Shown: positions 51,820 to 64,000, counted from the first letter of the stretch. The stretch: DNA of 64,000 nucleotides from Arthrobacter sp. ERGS1:01 (GCF_001281315.1 NZ_CP012479.1:1054001-1118000); one strand, 5' to 3'. A program made the numbers and translations. The notes: generated from the letters alone by a model not told the origin.

Positions 51820-54378
51820 TTGAACCGGGACCTGACCCGCAGCAAACCAAAAAGCACCATCCTGGCTGAGCGGCGCGACGAACACCGTCGCGCCGCCCTG
51901 GCCGAGGCCCGGGCAAGGCTGGCGCCGGTCGACGCCGTCGTGCTGGCACGGGACGGGCTCGACGCCGCCCAGCTGGCCGAACGCCGGGACGCCGAGCTCG
52001 TCAACGTGGTGGCGCACGAGAGCAGCCGCAGCATTGCCGCGATCGTGCGCTCCAACGTGTTGACGTTGTTCAACGGAGTGCTGGGCAGCGCCCTTGTGCT
52101 GGTGCTGCTGGTCGGGGACCCCCGGGACGCCCTGTTTGGCTTCATCGTGCTGGCCAACGCCGCGATCGGGGTGCTGCAGGAATACCGGGCCAAGCGCACG
52201 CTCGACAAACTCGCCGTGCTGCACGCACCCAAGGCCCGGGTGCGCCGCGGCGGCACCGACCACGACATCGCCGTGGCCGAGGTCCTTCAGGACGACGTCC
52301 TGCTGCTGCGCACCGGCGACCAGATCCCGGCGGACGCGATCGTCCTCTCCGCCGAGTCGCTGGAGGTTGACGAATCGCTGCTGACGGGGGAGTCGGACCC
52401 CGTCGTCAAGGGACCCGGGGACTTGGCGCTGTCCGGCTCGGCCGTCGTGGCCGGACACGGCGCCGCGAGGGTCCACCGGGTCGGTGCCGAGTCCTACGCC
52501 AGCGCTCTCACGGCCGAGGCCCGCCGGTTCTCGCTGGTCAACTCGGAAATCCGCAATTCGATCAACCGGATCATCCTGTACATCACCTGGGCATTGATTC
52601 CCATCATCCTGCTCGTCATCAACGGCCAGATGAACGCCCACGGCGGCTGGGCCGAATCCATCAACTCCGGCAAATGGCGAGAGGCCGTGGTGAGCGCCGT
52701 GGCCAGCATCGTGGCGATGATCCCCGAGGGCCTGGTGCTGCTGACCAGTGTTTCCTTCGGCCTGGCCGCCGTGACGCTGGCCCGGCGCAACGTGCTGGTC
52801 CAGGAGCTGCCGGCCGTGGAGGGCCTGGCCCGCGTGGACATGGTGTGCCTGGACAAGACCGGCACGCTGACCGAGGGGCGGATGGAGCTGGCCGACACCA
52901 CCGTCCTGGCCGCCGTGCCCGGCTGGGAAAGCGCTCTGGCGTTCTCGGCCGTCCACCCCAACGCCAACGCGACGGCGGCCGCCCTGGCCCCCGCCTACGG
53001 GACCCCGCCCACGGACGCGCCGGCTTGGATCGTCCCGTTCAGCAGCGCCCGCAAATACAGCGCCGCCACGTTTGGTACCGGCTCGACGGCGGCCGGCACC
53101 TGGGTGCTCGGCGCGCCCGACATCGTGCTGGCCGCGGGCAGCCTCGACGGCAGCGTCGACGGCAGTCTTGAGACGGGCCACGACGACGCGCTGACGCTCT
53201 CCCACGACCTCGCCGGGCGCGGACTGCGCGCCGTCGTCCTGGCCCACCGGCCGGCGTCGAACCTCGTGGAAGGTGAAGGCGAGCTGGAGCTGGCCGGCCT
53301 GGTGCCCGTGGCGCTGCTGGCGTTCCGGGAAAAGGTGCGCCCGGACGCCGCCGCCACCCTGCAATACTTCCGCGACCAGGGCGTGGCGCTGAAGATCATC
53401 TCCGGCGACAACCCGCGCACCGTGGCGGCCGTGGCCCGCGACGTCGGCTTTGACTTCTCCGGCGACGGCTTCGACGCCCGGGAACTGCCCGCCGAGCGCG
53501 ACGCCATGGCGGAGGTCCTGGCCCGCGAAAGCGTTCTGGGACGCGTAACACCCGAGCAAAAAAAGTCCATTGTGCTGGCCCTGCAGAGCCGCGGCCACGT
53601 GGTGGCCATGACGGGCGACGGCGTCAACGACGCCCTGGCGCTCAAGCACGCCGACATCGGCATCGCGATGGGCACGGGCGCACCCGCGACGAAGGCAGTC
53701 TCGCGCCTGGTGCTCCTGGACGGCCAGTTCTCGCACCTGCCCTCCGTGGTGGCGGAAGGGCGGCGGGTCATCGCCAATGTGGAGCGCGTGGCCAACCTGT
53801 TCCTGACCAAGACCGCCTACGCCGTCATCATCTCGATCGTGATCGGCATCCTGTTGTGGCGCTACCCGTTCCTGCCGCGGCAGCTGTCCATTGTGAGTTC
53901 CATGACCATCGGCATCCCGGCGTTCTTCCTTGCGTTGCTGCCCAACGCCCGGCGCTACCAGCCCGGATTCCTGCGCCGGGCGCTGCTGTTCTCCGTCCCG
54001 GCCGGCGCCATCCTGGCCGGCTGCATCATGGCCGTGTACGCATTCTCCCGGGCGTTCCCCAACCCGCTGCTTACCGACGCCGAAGCCGTCACCACGGGCC
54101 AAACCGCCACGACCATGACGGTGCTGCTGGTGGCCCTGTGGGTGCTGGGCGCCCTGGCCCGGCCGTTCGACGTTTGGCGGGCCCTGCTGGTGGCAGCCAT
54201 GGTGGCCGGGCTGGTGTTGATCATGGCCATCCCGTTCGCCCGGAATTTCTTTGCCCTCGACATCCCGTCCGGACCCCTCCTAGCGGTTACGATTGGCGTA
54301 ACTGCAACAGGTTGCCTGGCGGTCGAACTGCTGTACCGTTTCCTGAAAAAGCACGGGGCCGTCTCCGAACGCGAGTAA
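51820..54378 (+). CDS. P-type cation-transporting ATPase, 852 aa (start uncertain)
   Basis: An ion pump of the P-type family. Visible landmarks: the actuator TGES (LLTGES), the membrane motif PEGLVLL (M4, the position of ion-binding Pro-Glu), the phosphorylated D345 in DKTGTLT, and the hinge TGDGVNDALALKHADIG. About eight to ten membrane helices occur. The PEGL motif and overall length suggest a type II pump (calcium- or sodium/potassium-like), but the ion cannot be assigned. The TTG at 51820 has no clear ribosome site. The family usually starts nearer to GLDAAQLAERRDAELVNVV, so the first 45 residues or so may be untranslated. It is probably co-transcribed with the methyltransferase. Confidence 0.87.
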   Translation: MNRDLTRSKPKSTILAERRDEHRRAALAEARARLAPVDAVVLARDGLDAAQLAERRDAELVNVVAHESSRSIAAIVRSNVLTLFNGVLGSALVLVLLVGDPRDALFGFIVLANAAIGVLQEYRAKRTLDKLAVLHAPKARVRRGGTDHDIAVAEVLQDDVLLLRTGDQIPADAIVLSAESLEVDESLLTGESDPVVKGPGDLALSGSAVVAGHGAARVHRVGAESYASALTAEARRFSLVNSEIRNSINRIILYITWALIPIILLVINGQMNAHGGWAESINSGKWREAVVSAVASIVAMIPEGLVLLTSVSFGLAAVTLARRNVLVQELPAVEGLARVDMVCLDKTGTLTEGRMELADTTVLAAVPGWESALAFSAVHPNANATAAALAPAYGTPPTDAPAWIVPFSSARKYSAATFGTGSTAAGTWVLGAPDIVLAAGSLDGSVDGSLETGHDDALTLSHDLAGRGLRAVVLAHRPASNLVEGEGELELAGLVPVALLAFREKVRPDAAATLQYFRDQGVALKIISGDNPRTVAAVARDVGFDFSGDGFDARELPAERDAMAEVLARESVLGRVTPEQKKSIVLALQSRGHVVAMTGDGVNDALALKHADIGIAMGTGAPATKAVSRLVLLDGQFSHLPSVVAEGRRVIANVERVANLFLTKTAYAVIISIVIGILLWRYPFLPRQLSIVSSMTIGIPAFFLALLPNARRYQPGFLRRALLFSVPAGAILAGCIMAVYAFSRAFPNPLLTDAEAVTTGQTATTMTVLLVALWVLGALARPFDVWRALLVAAMVAGLVLIMAIPFARNFFALDIPSGPLLAVTIGVTATGCLAVELLYRFLKKHGAVSERE

Positions 54379-54446
54379 GGTGTGCCTAACTGGCACCGAT
54401 TCCTTTGCGTGACAAAGATAAAAGTAGTGGCGAGAGGAGTCCATCG

Positions 54447-57272
<2,826 letters not shown>

Positions 57273-57285
57273 CAGCAACGCACGT

Positions 57286-57329
57286 CCGCAAGGGCGGGTA
57301 CCCGGTTTTCCGGGTACCCGCCCTCGCGG
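57286..57329 (+). terminator. Terminator of acnA
   Basis: A perfect 15-bp stem (AGGGCGGGTACCCGG arm) with a TTTT loop, extended by four more pairs after one mismatch. It lies 14 bases past the stop. Confidence 0.88.
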
Positions 57330-57440
57330 CGTTTAATGTGCTTTCCGCCACCGAATCGGCCCCCGGGGCAGCAAGGCAGTCGGCCACGGCGCCGGGACGC
57401 GATATTGTTAGACGTTGATAGTGGACCCAAGGAGGTACCA

Positions 57441-59429
57441 ATGGGACTTTTGGAAACCATCGCGCATCCGCGGGATCTCAACAAGCTCAACGACGCCCAG
57501 ATGGAAGCGCTTGCCGCGGAAATCAGGGAATTTCTGATCAGCAACGTCTCCCAGACCGGCGGCCACCTGGGCCCCAACCTGGGCGTGGTGGAGCTGACCC
57601 TTGCCATTCACCGCGTGTTTGACTCCCCGCGGGACTCCGTCATCTTCGACACCGGCCACCAGTCCTATGTGCACAAGCTGGTCACCGGCCGGCAGGACTT
57701 CTCCACCCTGCGCCAACAAGGCGGCATGTCGGGCTACCCGTCCCGGGCCGAATCCGTCCACGACATCGTCGAAAGCTCCCACGCATCCTCCTCACTGTCC
57801 TGGGCCGACGGCATTTCCCGGGCCCGCAAGCTTAACGGCGAAGGCGACCGGTACGTCGTCGCGGTCATTGGCGACGGCGCCCTGACCGGCGGCATGACCT
57901 GGGAGGCGCTGAACAACATCGCCGCCGACAAGGACCGCCGCGTGATCATCGTGGTCAACGACAACGGCCGCTCCTACGCGCCCACGGTGGGCGGCCTGGC
58001 CGACTACCTCGCGTCGCTGCGGCCCGCGATCGACCACGTGCGCACGCACAAGAAGTACGAGGCCTCCATGTCGTGGGGCAAGAAGCGGCTCCAGGACGGC
58101 AATGTCGCCGGCCAGTTTGTCTACAAGAGCCTGCATGCCGCCAAGAAGGGCATCAAGGACTGGTGGGCGCCGCAGGGCCTCTTCGACGACCTCGGCCTGA
58201 AGTATGTGGGCCCCGTGGACGGCCACGACGAGAAAGCCATGGAGGCCGCACTGACCGCCGCCAAGAACTACGGCGGCCCCGTGATCGTGCACGCCTTCAC
58301 GCAGAAGGGCCGCGGCTACGCGCCGGCCCGCGCACACCAGGACGACCAGTTCCACGCCGTGGGCGTCATCGACCCCGAGACGGGCATCTCCGTGGAGGCC
58401 CCCAGCGGCAAGTCCTGGACCGGCGTTTTTGGCGAGGAAATCGCCCAGATCGCCGCCGAACGCCCCGACATCGTGGGCATCACCGGCGCCATGCTGATCC
58501 CCGTGGGCCTGCAAAAGTTCGCCGACAGGTTCCCCGACCGCGTGATCGACGTCGGCATTGCCGAACAGCACGCCCTGACCATGGCCGCCGGCATGGCGTT
58601 TGGCGGCCTGCACCCAGTGGTGGCAATCTATGCGACCTTCCTGAACCGCGGCTTCGACCAGCTGCTCATGGACGTGGCCCTGCACAAGGCCGGCGTCACG
58701 GTGGTCCTGGACCGTGCCGGCGTCACGGGCCCCGACGGCGCCAGCCACCACGGCATGTGGGACATGTCCATGCTGCAGATCATCCCCGGCCTGCACCTGG
58801 CCGCCCCGCGCGACGCCGTGCGGCTGCGGGAGGAACTGCGCGAGGCCGTGGCCATTTCCGACGCCCCCAGCGTGGTCCGCTACTCCAAGGGCACCGTGGG
58901 GCCGGAGATCAAGGCCATCGAGCGCCTGCGCGACGGCGTGGACATCCTGTCCCGCACCTCCGACGCCGTCTCCAACGGCACGCACCCCGACTCCGATGTG
59001 CTCATTGTCAGCGTCGGCGCCATGAGCGAACTGGCCCTGGACGTGGCCGGACGCATCAAGGCCCAGGGCATCACGGCGACGGTCGTAGACCCGCGCTGGG
59101 TCATGCCCGTGCCCGCCTCGATCGTGCAGCTGGCCTCCCACCACCGGATCGTCATCGTCATCGAGGACGGCGTGCGGGCCGGCGGGGTCGGTTCGCGGAT
59201 CCGCCAGGAACTGCGGGCCGCCGGCGTCGACACCGCCCTGAACGAGGTGGGCCTGCCGGTGGAGTTCCTTGACCACGGCACCCGCGGCGAGGTCCTCGAA
59301 CGCGTCGGGCTGACCGGACAGCGGGTGGCGCAGGACGTCGTCGAGCAGGTCCTGGGCACCAAGGTGCCGTTCGCCCGCCCGCTGCCCGGCCACCCGGCAC
59401 CGCGCACCGGCCAGCTGCCCATCCTGTGA
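57441..59429 (+). CDS. dxs: 1-deoxy-D-xylulose-5-phosphate synthase, 662 aa
   Basis: First enzyme of the non-mevalonate (MEP) isoprenoid pathway. It is thiamine diphosphate dependent and joins pyruvate with glyceraldehyde 3-phosphate. Signatures: [15 protein letters not shown] near the N-terminus, the TPP-binding [16 protein letters not shown] with the metal ligand NDNGRSYAP, and the transketolase-like [17 protein letters not shown] and [15 protein letters not shown]. The start has AAGGAGG six bases before the ATG, the best ribosome site in the window. It is followed by DUF402 with a four-base overlap and a third gene, forming a translationally coupled trio. Confidence 0.97.
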   Translation: MGLLETIAHPRDLNKLNDAQMEALAAEIREFLISNVSQTGGHLGPNLGVVELTLAIHRVFDSPRDSVIFDTGHQSYVHKLVTGRQDFSTLRQQGGMSGYPSRAESVHDIVESSHASSSLSWADGISRARKLNGEGDRYVVAVIGDGALTGGMTWEALNNIAADKDRRVIIVVNDNGRSYAPTVGGLADYLASLRPAIDHVRTHKKYEASMSWGKKRLQDGNVAGQFVYKSLHAAKKGIKDWWAPQGLFDDLGLKYVGPVDGHDEKAMEAALTAAKNYGGPVIVHAFTQKGRGYAPARAHQDDQFHAVGVIDPETGISVEAPSGKSWTGVFGEEIAQIAAERPDIVGITGAMLIPVGLQKFADRFPDRVIDVGIAEQHALTMAAGMAFGGLHPVVAIYATFLNRGFDQLLMDVALHKAGVTVVLDRAGVTGPDGASHHGMWDMSMLQIIPGLHLAAPRDAVRLREELREAVAISDAPSVVRYSKGTVGPEIKAIERLRDGVDILSRTSDAVSNGTHPDSDVLIVSVGAMSELALDVAGRIKAQGITATVVDPRWVMPVPASIVQLASHHRIVIVIEDGVRAGGVGSRIRQELRAAGVDTALNEVGLPVEFLDHGTRGEVLERVGLTGQRVAQDVVEQVLGTKVPFARPLPGHPAPRTGQLPIL

Positions 59430-59998
59430 CGGCGCCGGACACCGGAACCGTGGCGGAGGCAAACCCCCGGCAGGGCGAGTTGATTGTTGCCCGCAACCGC
59501 AAATACGACGGGCTGGCCCACTGGGTGGTGCCCGGGCGGTATCTGGGCGAGGACGAGCACGGGCACTGGATCTTCCAGGGCACCAACGAGTTCATTTCGC
59601 GCCCAGGCGCCGCCCTGTACACGGCCTCGGACGCCGTCCTGCTGGTCCCGCACGGCGGCGACTGGGTGGCGACGTTCTACGACGACGCCCACCCGGGCGG
59701 CGTGGAACTCTACATCGACCTCGCCACCGACTTCGGTTGGCGGCGGATCCGGCCCGGCGTCGTGGAATTCCACATGGTCGACATGGACCTTGATGTGGTC
59801 CGCACCAAGGAGCGGGGACTGTATGTCGACGACGAAGACGAGTTTGCGCACCACCGCGTGCTGATGAATTACCCGGCCGAACTGTGCACCCGCATGGAAG
59901 AGGCCTGCGCCGAACTGGTGGACGCCGTAGCGTCCCGCCGGGCGCCCTTTGACGGCCGCGACGCGGCCTGGTTCACCCTAGGAAGGACACTGCCATGA
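59426..59998 (+). CDS. DUF402 family protein (FomD-like nucleoside diphosphatase fold), 190 aa
   Basis: A DUF402 domain protein. Members studied elsewhere are metal-dependent nucleoside or cytidylyl phosphate hydrolases. The core metal/phosphate-binding pattern is recognisable: [14 protein letters not shown] (acidic residues), [18 protein letters not shown] and [11 protein letters not shown] at the end. The GTG start overlaps the dxs stop by four bases (GTGA), so translation is coupled to dxs. The next gene begins with an ATGA overlap at 59995. Tight linkage to dxs suggests a role connected to isoprenoid intermediates or their nucleotide adducts, but this is inference. Confidence 0.82.
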   Translation: MTAPDTGTVAEANPRQGELIVARNRKYDGLAHWVVPGRYLGEDEHGHWIFQGTNEFISRPGAALYTASDAVLLVPHGGDWVATFYDDAHPGGVELYIDLATDFGWRRIRPGVVEFHMVDMDLDVVRTKERGLYVDDEDEFAHHRVLMNYPAELCTRMEEACAELVDAVASRRAPFDGRDAAWFTLGRTLP

Positions 59999-60624
59999 GC
60001 GACACCCTGGACACCCCCGAGGCCGCGGCCGACGCCAACATTGTGCGCATGTACAAGACGGACGACGACGGCGTGATGGTTTTCCGTGAAGCCTGGGTCG
60101 ATGCGGGGGATGGCGAGGACGACGGCGAGGTGTACTTTGTCCTCAACCACGGCCCCGTGGGCCAGCAAAGCACGTCCAAGGACGCCGAAGCCGGTTCGCT
60201 CGAGGAGGCGCACGGCATGCTGGCCGCCTTCGCTGAACAGTGCATTGCGGACGGCTACGCCGAGCTCTCCCGCGATGAGCAGAGCACCGTGGTGGCCCAG
60301 TTCGCGCTGAAGAACGCCCGGGTGACGGACCGCGACAAGTACCTTCAGGAGAAGGCCCTCGAGGCCCTCACCGCGCACCTGGCCTGGCGCGGCAGCGGCG
60401 TGGTGGAGAAGAGCGAATTCGTTGAGGGCCCACATAATACGGGCAAGCTGAACATCTACATCCTCTCTCCCGACGCTGCCCGCACCGTGGCCAACGTCAA
60501 GGTGTGCGTCCGAGAACACAAGCTCGACTTTACGAAGCTGAGCATCGGCGTGGCCCCCGCCAACGACCTCTCCGCCATCAAGGCCCGGCACAGCCCGTCC
60601 GGCGGAACCGCCTTCTCGCTCTAG
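59995..60624 (+). CDS. Hypothetical protein, 209 aa, third gene of the dxs operon
   Basis: I do not recognise a family. The protein is acidic ([33 protein letters not shown]) with alternating strands and helices. Parts suggest a globular alpha/beta fold (GKLNIYILSPDAARTVANVKVCVREHKL). No signal peptide, membrane helix or catalytic motif stands out. It overlaps the DUF402 gene by four bases (ATGA) and has its own ribosome site (AGGAAGG eight bases before the ATG). The operon position suggests a function together with dxs and DUF402. Confidence 0.75.
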   Translation: MSDTLDTPEAAADANIVRMYKTDDDGVMVFREAWVDAGDGEDDGEVYFVLNHGPVGQQSTSKDAEAGSLEEAHGMLAAFAEQCIADGYAELSRDEQSTVVAQFALKNARVTDRDKYLQEKALEALTAHLAWRGSGVVEKSEFVEGPHNTGKLNIYILSPDAARTVANVKVCVREHKLDFTKLSIGVAPANDLSAIKARHSPSGGTAFSL

Positions 60625-60675
60625 GCGCTTGGGGGCGCGGTCCGGGCGCCTGCCTGGCTTGGGTACAGTGGAACC

Positions 60676-61653
60676 ATGATTGAATACCGCCAAGTGGGCG
60701 CCTCCGGACTGACCGTATCCACCGTAGGACTGGGCTGCAACAATCTGGGCCGCAGCGGCACGGTGACCGAATCGCAGGAGGGGTCCGACGCCGTCGTGCA
60801 CGCCGCGCTGGACGCCGGGATTACGCTCTTTGACGTGGCCGACACCTACGGCAAGGCGCCCGGGGTCAGCGAAACTTTCCTCGGCAAGGCGCTTGGCAAG
60901 GAACGCGAAAACGTCATTGTCGCGACCAAGTTCGGCATGGACGCCCAGGGTGCCAACGGCGTCGACTGGGGCCGCCGCGGCTCGCGCAAGTACATCATGC
61001 AGTCCGTGGAGGCGTCGCTGCGCCGCCTGAACACCGACTTCATCGACCTGTACCAGTTCCACACGCCCGACCGTTTCACGCCGATCGCCGAGACCCTTGC
61101 GGCCCTGGACGAGCTCGTCACGGCCGGCAAGGTCCGCTACATCGGCAACTCGAACATGGCCGGCTGGCAGATTGCCGAGGCCGAATTCACGGCCCGCATC
61201 TCCGGCGGCAGCCGCTTCATTTCCAGCCAAAACCATTACAACCTGCTGGACCGCCGCGCCGAGCTGGAGGTCACCCCCGCCGCCGAAGCCTTTGGCCTGG
61301 GCGTGCTGCCGTACTTCCCGCTCGCCAACGGCCTGCTCACGGGCAAGTACAGCGCCGGCGTGGCCCCGGAAGGCAGCCGGCTAAGCCATGTGCGGCAAAA
61401 CCTGGTGGCGGATGCCGACTATGACCAGCTGCGGGCCTTCGGCGACTTTGCCGCCGCGCGCGGGCTGAACGAGCTGCAGGTCGCGTTCTCCTGGCTCGCC
61501 GCGCAGCCGTCGGTGGCCAGCGTCATCGCCGGCGCCACGAAGCCCGAACAAATCCGCCAGAACGCGCAGGCTGCCGACTGGAAGCCGTCCGCGGAAGAAC
61601 TGGCCGAGCTGGACGCGATCTTCCCGCGCACCCCCAAGGTGGCCCTCTTCTAG
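60676..61653 (+). CDS. Aldo/keto reductase, 325 aa
   Basis: NADPH-dependent aldo/keto reductase with a TIM-barrel fold. The catalytic tetrad can be placed: D53 and Y58 in LFDVADTYG, K85 in IVATKFG and H129 in DLYQFHTPD. The NADPH-binding segment VIAGATKPEQIRQNAQA lies near the C-terminus. Length and layout are standard (AKR11/13-like). Aldehyde, ketone or quinone reduction is expected, but the substrate is unknown. It stands 51 bases after the hypothetical gene, so it may be separately transcribed. It is convergent with the secreted hydrolase-like gene 23 bases away. Confidence 0.9.
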   Translation: MIEYRQVGASGLTVSTVGLGCNNLGRSGTVTESQEGSDAVVHAALDAGITLFDVADTYGKAPGVSETFLGKALGKERENVIVATKFGMDAQGANGVDWGRRGSRKYIMQSVEASLRRLNTDFIDLYQFHTPDRFTPIAETLAALDELVTAGKVRYIGNSNMAGWQIAEAEFTARISGGSRFISSQNHYNLLDRRAELEVTPAAEAFGLGVLPYFPLANGLLTGKYSAGVAPEGSRLSHVRQNLVADADYDQLRAFGDFAAARGLNELQVAFSWLAAQPSVASVIAGATKPEQIRQNAQAADWKPSAEELAELDAIFPRTPKVALF

Positions 61654-61676
61654 CGAAGCCCGGGCCCACGGCAGCG

Positions 61677-62492
61677 CTAGCAGTCGATGTCATAGTCCCG
61701 AGTTGCGTCATACCGCTGCGCCAGTTTGACGGGTCCGCCGGAGAAGCTTGCCTTATTGCAGAGCGCTGCAGCGTCAGCGGGCTGGTCGGTCTGGCCCGCA
61801 GTGGCCCACACCGGCACCGCCGGGAGCTGCCATGAACCCGTGATGGCCCGCCAACTCGAGGTGAAGGAATAGACGCCGTAGGGGTACCCGGCGTCGTGCA
61901 GCCCGCGCATCATGCCCTCGAGCACAGAGCGGTTCTCCTGTTGGGAGGCGGTGCCCTTTGCCGGCCATGGCTGGACGATGTGCGGTTCGACGTCGATCCA
62001 CACCATGGCGGGCTTGAATCCCACGCGCTTCAGAGACGCCGTGGCGGCCATGGCCTCGGCGTAGCCCGCGTTGGACAGTTGGCCCGCCTTGGTGCTTGCG
62101 GGCCACGGACCCTGGCTGCGGTAGGCGGATAACTGCTTGGGGGTGGGGAAGGCCGCCATGGCGTAGGCCTGTGCCGGTACCTGGTGGTCTTTCGCCCAAC
62201 CGGCCTGGGACGTCAGGCACGGGTTCTCCGTGAACGGCAGGCCCTTGGTGAGGCCGATGACGACGAATTGCGCCGACGCGGCCGGCAGCGGCAAGCCGTA
62301 GCCGCCCTGTGCCGCGGGGCATTGGGGCCACGAAATGTCGTTGCCGTAGGAGCTGGCGGGCCGGTTGGCTGCTTGCGTCGCGGATTGGGTCCCTAGCTGG
62401 TTGCCGGACTGCGTGGAGGGGACATTGGCGGTCAAGAGTGCCACCGTCACGGCAAAGGCCGCGACAATGACGACGGCAACCGTCCACATCAT
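61677..62492 (-). CDS. Membrane-anchored or secreted glycoside-hydrolase-like protein, about 271 aa
   Basis: A single N-terminal membrane helix or uncleaved signal (MMWTVAVVIVAAFAVTVALL) is followed by a short linker and a domain starting SYGNDISWPQC. The phrase DISWPQC and the later AMVWIDVEP and YPYGVYSFTSSWRA resemble GH25/DUF1906-like TIM-barrel proteins. The Asp-Val-Glu in WIDVEP corresponds to the acidic pair used by lysozyme-like hydrolases, so cell-wall hydrolysis is possible but unproven. Start: ATG at 62492 with AGAGG about 11 bases upstream; a GTG four codons earlier is an alternative. Confidence 0.65.
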   Translation of the reverse strand: MMWTVAVVIVAAFAVTVALLTANVPSTQSGNQLGTQSATQAANRPASSYGNDISWPQCPAAQGGYGLPLPAASAQFVVIGLTKGLPFTENPCLTSQAGWAKDHQVPAQAYAMAAFPTPKQLSAYRSQGPWPASTKAGQLSNAGYAEAMAATASLKRVGFKPAMVWIDVEPHIVQPWPAKGTASQQENRSVLEGMMRGLHDAGYPYGVYSFTSSWRAITGSWQLPAVPVWATAGQTDQPADAAALCNKASFSGGPVKLAQRYDATRDYDIDC

Positions 62493-62605
62493 GCGGTTGT
62501 ACACCTCTACCACCCCAACTCGCCCCGCCAGGAAGCCGTGGGCCCGTTCGGATCGGTCCAATGGCAGTCCCTTGCAGGCCAAGCTAAGCACCGGTGGCGG
62601 ACACG

Positions 62606-62641
62606 CGCAAGGGCGCACCCCGGGTGGGGTGCGCCCTTGCG
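62606..62641 (-). terminator. Terminator downstream of the ABC substrate-binding gene
   Basis: A perfect 16-bp stem (CGCAAGGGCGCACCCC arm) with a GGGT loop, 19 bases past the substrate-binding protein stop and before the next minus-strand gene. There is no clear T-run on that strand. Confidence 0.75.
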
Positions 62642-62659
62642 TTTCTAGGTCAGGGGCCG

Positions 62660-63721
62660 CTACTTGGCCGGGACCTTGTCGACGAACTCGGTGGTGTAGG
62701 TCTTGGACAGATCGATCGTGGCTCCCTTGCCTTTGACGTTCGTGGAGTACAGGTCAAGGATCCGTAACACGTTCTTGGCGCCGTCGGCGTCCATCTTGCC
62801 GTCGGCATTGAACATCGCCTTGGTTCCATCGATGGACTTCTCATAGAGTTCCGGGCCGGCGTTGGCGTAGTCCTTGGGCATCTTGGCCGCAATCTCCGCC
62901 GCGGAGTGCGCGTTGATGAACTTCAGCGCGCCCACAAACGCGTTGGCGACCTTTTGCACGGTTTCGGGGTTCTTCTTCACGAAGTCGCAGGACATGTAGA
63001 CGGACGCCGCCGGGTACAGCCCGCCCAGGGCCGCCTTGGTCCCTTCTTCCGTGCGCATGTCGATGAGCACCTTGCCCTGGCCGCTCTTGACGAGCTGGGC
63101 GATCGTGGGATCGGTGGTCATGCCGGCGTCGATCCCGCCGTTGTTCATGGCGGCAATGAACGTTTGCCCGGCACCGACCTTGGCGGGAGTGTACGCCTTG
63201 ACGCCGGCCTGCCCGGCCAGTGCCTGGGTTAGGAAGTCCGTGGAGGAGCCCAGGGACGTGATGCCCAGGTTCTTCCCCTCGAAGTCCTTCGCGCTGGTGA
63301 TGGTGGCGGCCTTGCTCGCGGCCACCATCTCCGCCTCGCCGGGAATGTTGGCCAGCTGCACCACTGATTCGATGCACTGCCCCTTCGCCTGCAGGTCCAC
63401 GGTGTGGTCGTAGAAGCCCACAACGCCCTGGGAGGCGCCCGTCAGCAGGGAGTTCTCGGCGTTGGCGCCGGATTGTTCGTTCAGCAGGTTGACCTTCACG
63501 CCTTCCTTTTCAAAGAGACCGAGGCCTTCGGCCAGTTTGGCCGGCATGTAGATGACCTTTTCCAGGCCGCCCACGATGATGGTCACCTCGGGCTTGCCGG
63601 CGGCGTCGGCCTTGACCTCGTTGCTGCTGGTGCGGCAGCCGCTGAGCCCCACGGCGAGTGCTGCCGTCATGACGAGGGAGGCTGCCTGGAGCGTGCGTCG
63701 TTGCACGGAATTGTTCTTCAC
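62660..63721 (-). CDS. ABC transporter substrate-binding lipoprotein (NitT/TauT, NMT1/SsuA-like), 353 aa
   Basis: A lipoprotein that delivers a small molecule to an ABC importer. The signal peptide ends in a lipobox AVGLSGC (Cys lipidated), then KPEVTIIVGGLEKVIYMPAKLAEGLGLFEKEG, the typical start of NMT1/SsuA-type proteins (sulfonate, nitrate, thiamine-precursor or related ligands). The mid-region FIAAMNNGGIDAGMTTDP and the C-terminal helices fit the same family. The start is GTG at 63721 with AAGGAA four bases upstream. It lies 12 bases after the permease gene, so they are one operon. The ligand is not identifiable from the window. Confidence 0.9.
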   Translation of the reverse strand: MKNNSVQRRTLQAASLVMTAALAVGLSGCRTSSNEVKADAAGKPEVTIIVGGLEKVIYMPAKLAEGLGLFEKEGVKVNLLNEQSGANAENSLLTGASQGVVGFYDHTVDLQAKGQCIESVVQLANIPGEAEMVAASKAATITSAKDFEGKNLGITSLGSSTDFLTQALAGQAGVKAYTPAKVGAGQTFIAAMNNGGIDAGMTTDPTIAQLVKSGQGKVLIDMRTEEGTKAALGGLYPAASVYMSCDFVKKNPETVQKVANAFVGALKFINAHSAAEIAAKMPKDYANAGPELYEKSIDGTKAMFNADGKMDADGAKNVLRILDLYSTNVKGKGATIDLSKTYTTEFVDKVPAK

Positions 63722-63733
63722 GGGATTCCTTCT

Positions 63734-64000
63734 TTAGATGCCGAGTGATTGGGTTTTGGACTGGGTGGGGCGCCACTTCAGGAGCCTGTTCTCGGCGCCG
63801 GTGATGAGCATTTCGGCCAACAGCGCCACCACGGTGACGATGATCATGCCGGCGTAGATGCCTGCGGAGTCGAACGTGCCCTGGGCATTGGCGATCAGCA
63901 TGCCCATGCCCTTTTTGGCGCCGGCATATTCGCCCACGATGGCGCCGATCAAGGCGAAGCCAAACGCGGTGTGCAGGGAGGACAGGATCCAGGTGGTGGC
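63734..64000 (-). CDS. ABC transporter permease (NitT/TauT type), C-terminal part only
   Basis: The frame stays open to the window edge, so the start lies outside. The visible 88 residues include HTAFGFALIGAIVGEYAGAKKG, which matches the EAA-like coupling loop of importer permeases (G-x-x-I/V-G-E). A final membrane helix follows (MIIVTVVALLAEMLITGAEN), then a short basic tail. It is the partner of the lipoprotein 12 bases downstream. The ATP-binding subunit is probably beyond the edge. Confidence 0.88.
   Translation of the reverse strand, partial: ATTWILSSLHTAFGFALIGAIVGEYAGAKKGMGMLIANAQGTFDSAGIYAGMIIVTVVALLAEMLITGAENRLLKWRPTQSKTQSLGI

Overview
The window is high-GC DNA, densely packed with genes on both strands and rich in GTG and TTG starts. 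Its gene content (sigA, sepH, DUF4193, DUF3093, DUF3710, DUF5998, a fused CydDC and a second gyrase-type topoisomerase pair) points to an actinobacterium of the order Micrococcales, most likely an Arthrobacter-like member of the Micrococcaceae. This is inferred from families and gene order; no rRNA is present. I found no tRNA, rRNA, CRISPR array, insertion sequence or phage. Almost all of it is chromosomal housekeeping DNA, with one small AT-richer accessory patch at about 40.5-42.05 kb.

Layout. 0-5.3 kb: the tail of a membrane kinase-like gene, a tricorn-type protease and an OsmC peroxidase. 5.3-12.6 kb: a VOC protein, a small membrane protein, the E2 (sucB/dlaT type) and E3 (lpdA) subunits of 2-oxoacid dehydrogenases, leucyl aminopeptidase and, divergently, gcvT. 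12.6-18 kb: PAC2 protein, MFS transporter, DUF4192 and the principal sigma factor sigA. 18-24 kb: a very large LuxR-type ATPase regulator, a zinc-ribbon protein and parE. 23.9-33.1 kb: an M56 peptidase and BlaI-type repressor divergent from cydA-cydB-cydDC (cytochrome bd oxidase and its assembly transporter), a tandem GNAT protein and a DinB protein. 33.1-40.4 kb: parC, a GNAT/acyl-CoA ligase fusion (Pat type), DUF5998 and a phosphodiesterase. 40.5-42 kb: two small secreted proteins among repeats. 42-52 kb: sepH, DUF4193, DUF3093, dut-DUF3710-OB fold-DUF3159, two TrkA-type potassium regulators, a KimA-like transporter and a TRAM RNA methyltransferase. As I recall it, this order matches the Mycobacterium tuberculosis Rv2690c-Rv2703 region. 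52-64 kb: a P-type cation ATPase, acnA, dxs-DUF402-hypothetical, an aldo/keto reductase, a secreted hydrolase-like protein, and the substrate-binding protein plus partial permease of a NitT/TauT-type ABC transporter.

How the parts fit. Several blocks concern respiration and central metabolism (E2/E3, acnA, cyd), others genome maintenance and expression (sigA, parE/parC, dut, sepH). The observations most worth following are: (i) two palindromic boxes of the kind bound by BlaI proteins lying on the cydA promoter, beside blaI and an M56 sensor peptidase; (ii) a one-base frameshift that replaces the C-terminal end of the E2 protein; (iii) the AT-richer patch with secreted peptides bordered by a shared repeat; (iv) a KimA-like potassium importer divergent from two TrkA-type regulators with a palindrome between them. 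I saw no clearly new multi-gene defence or biosynthetic system.
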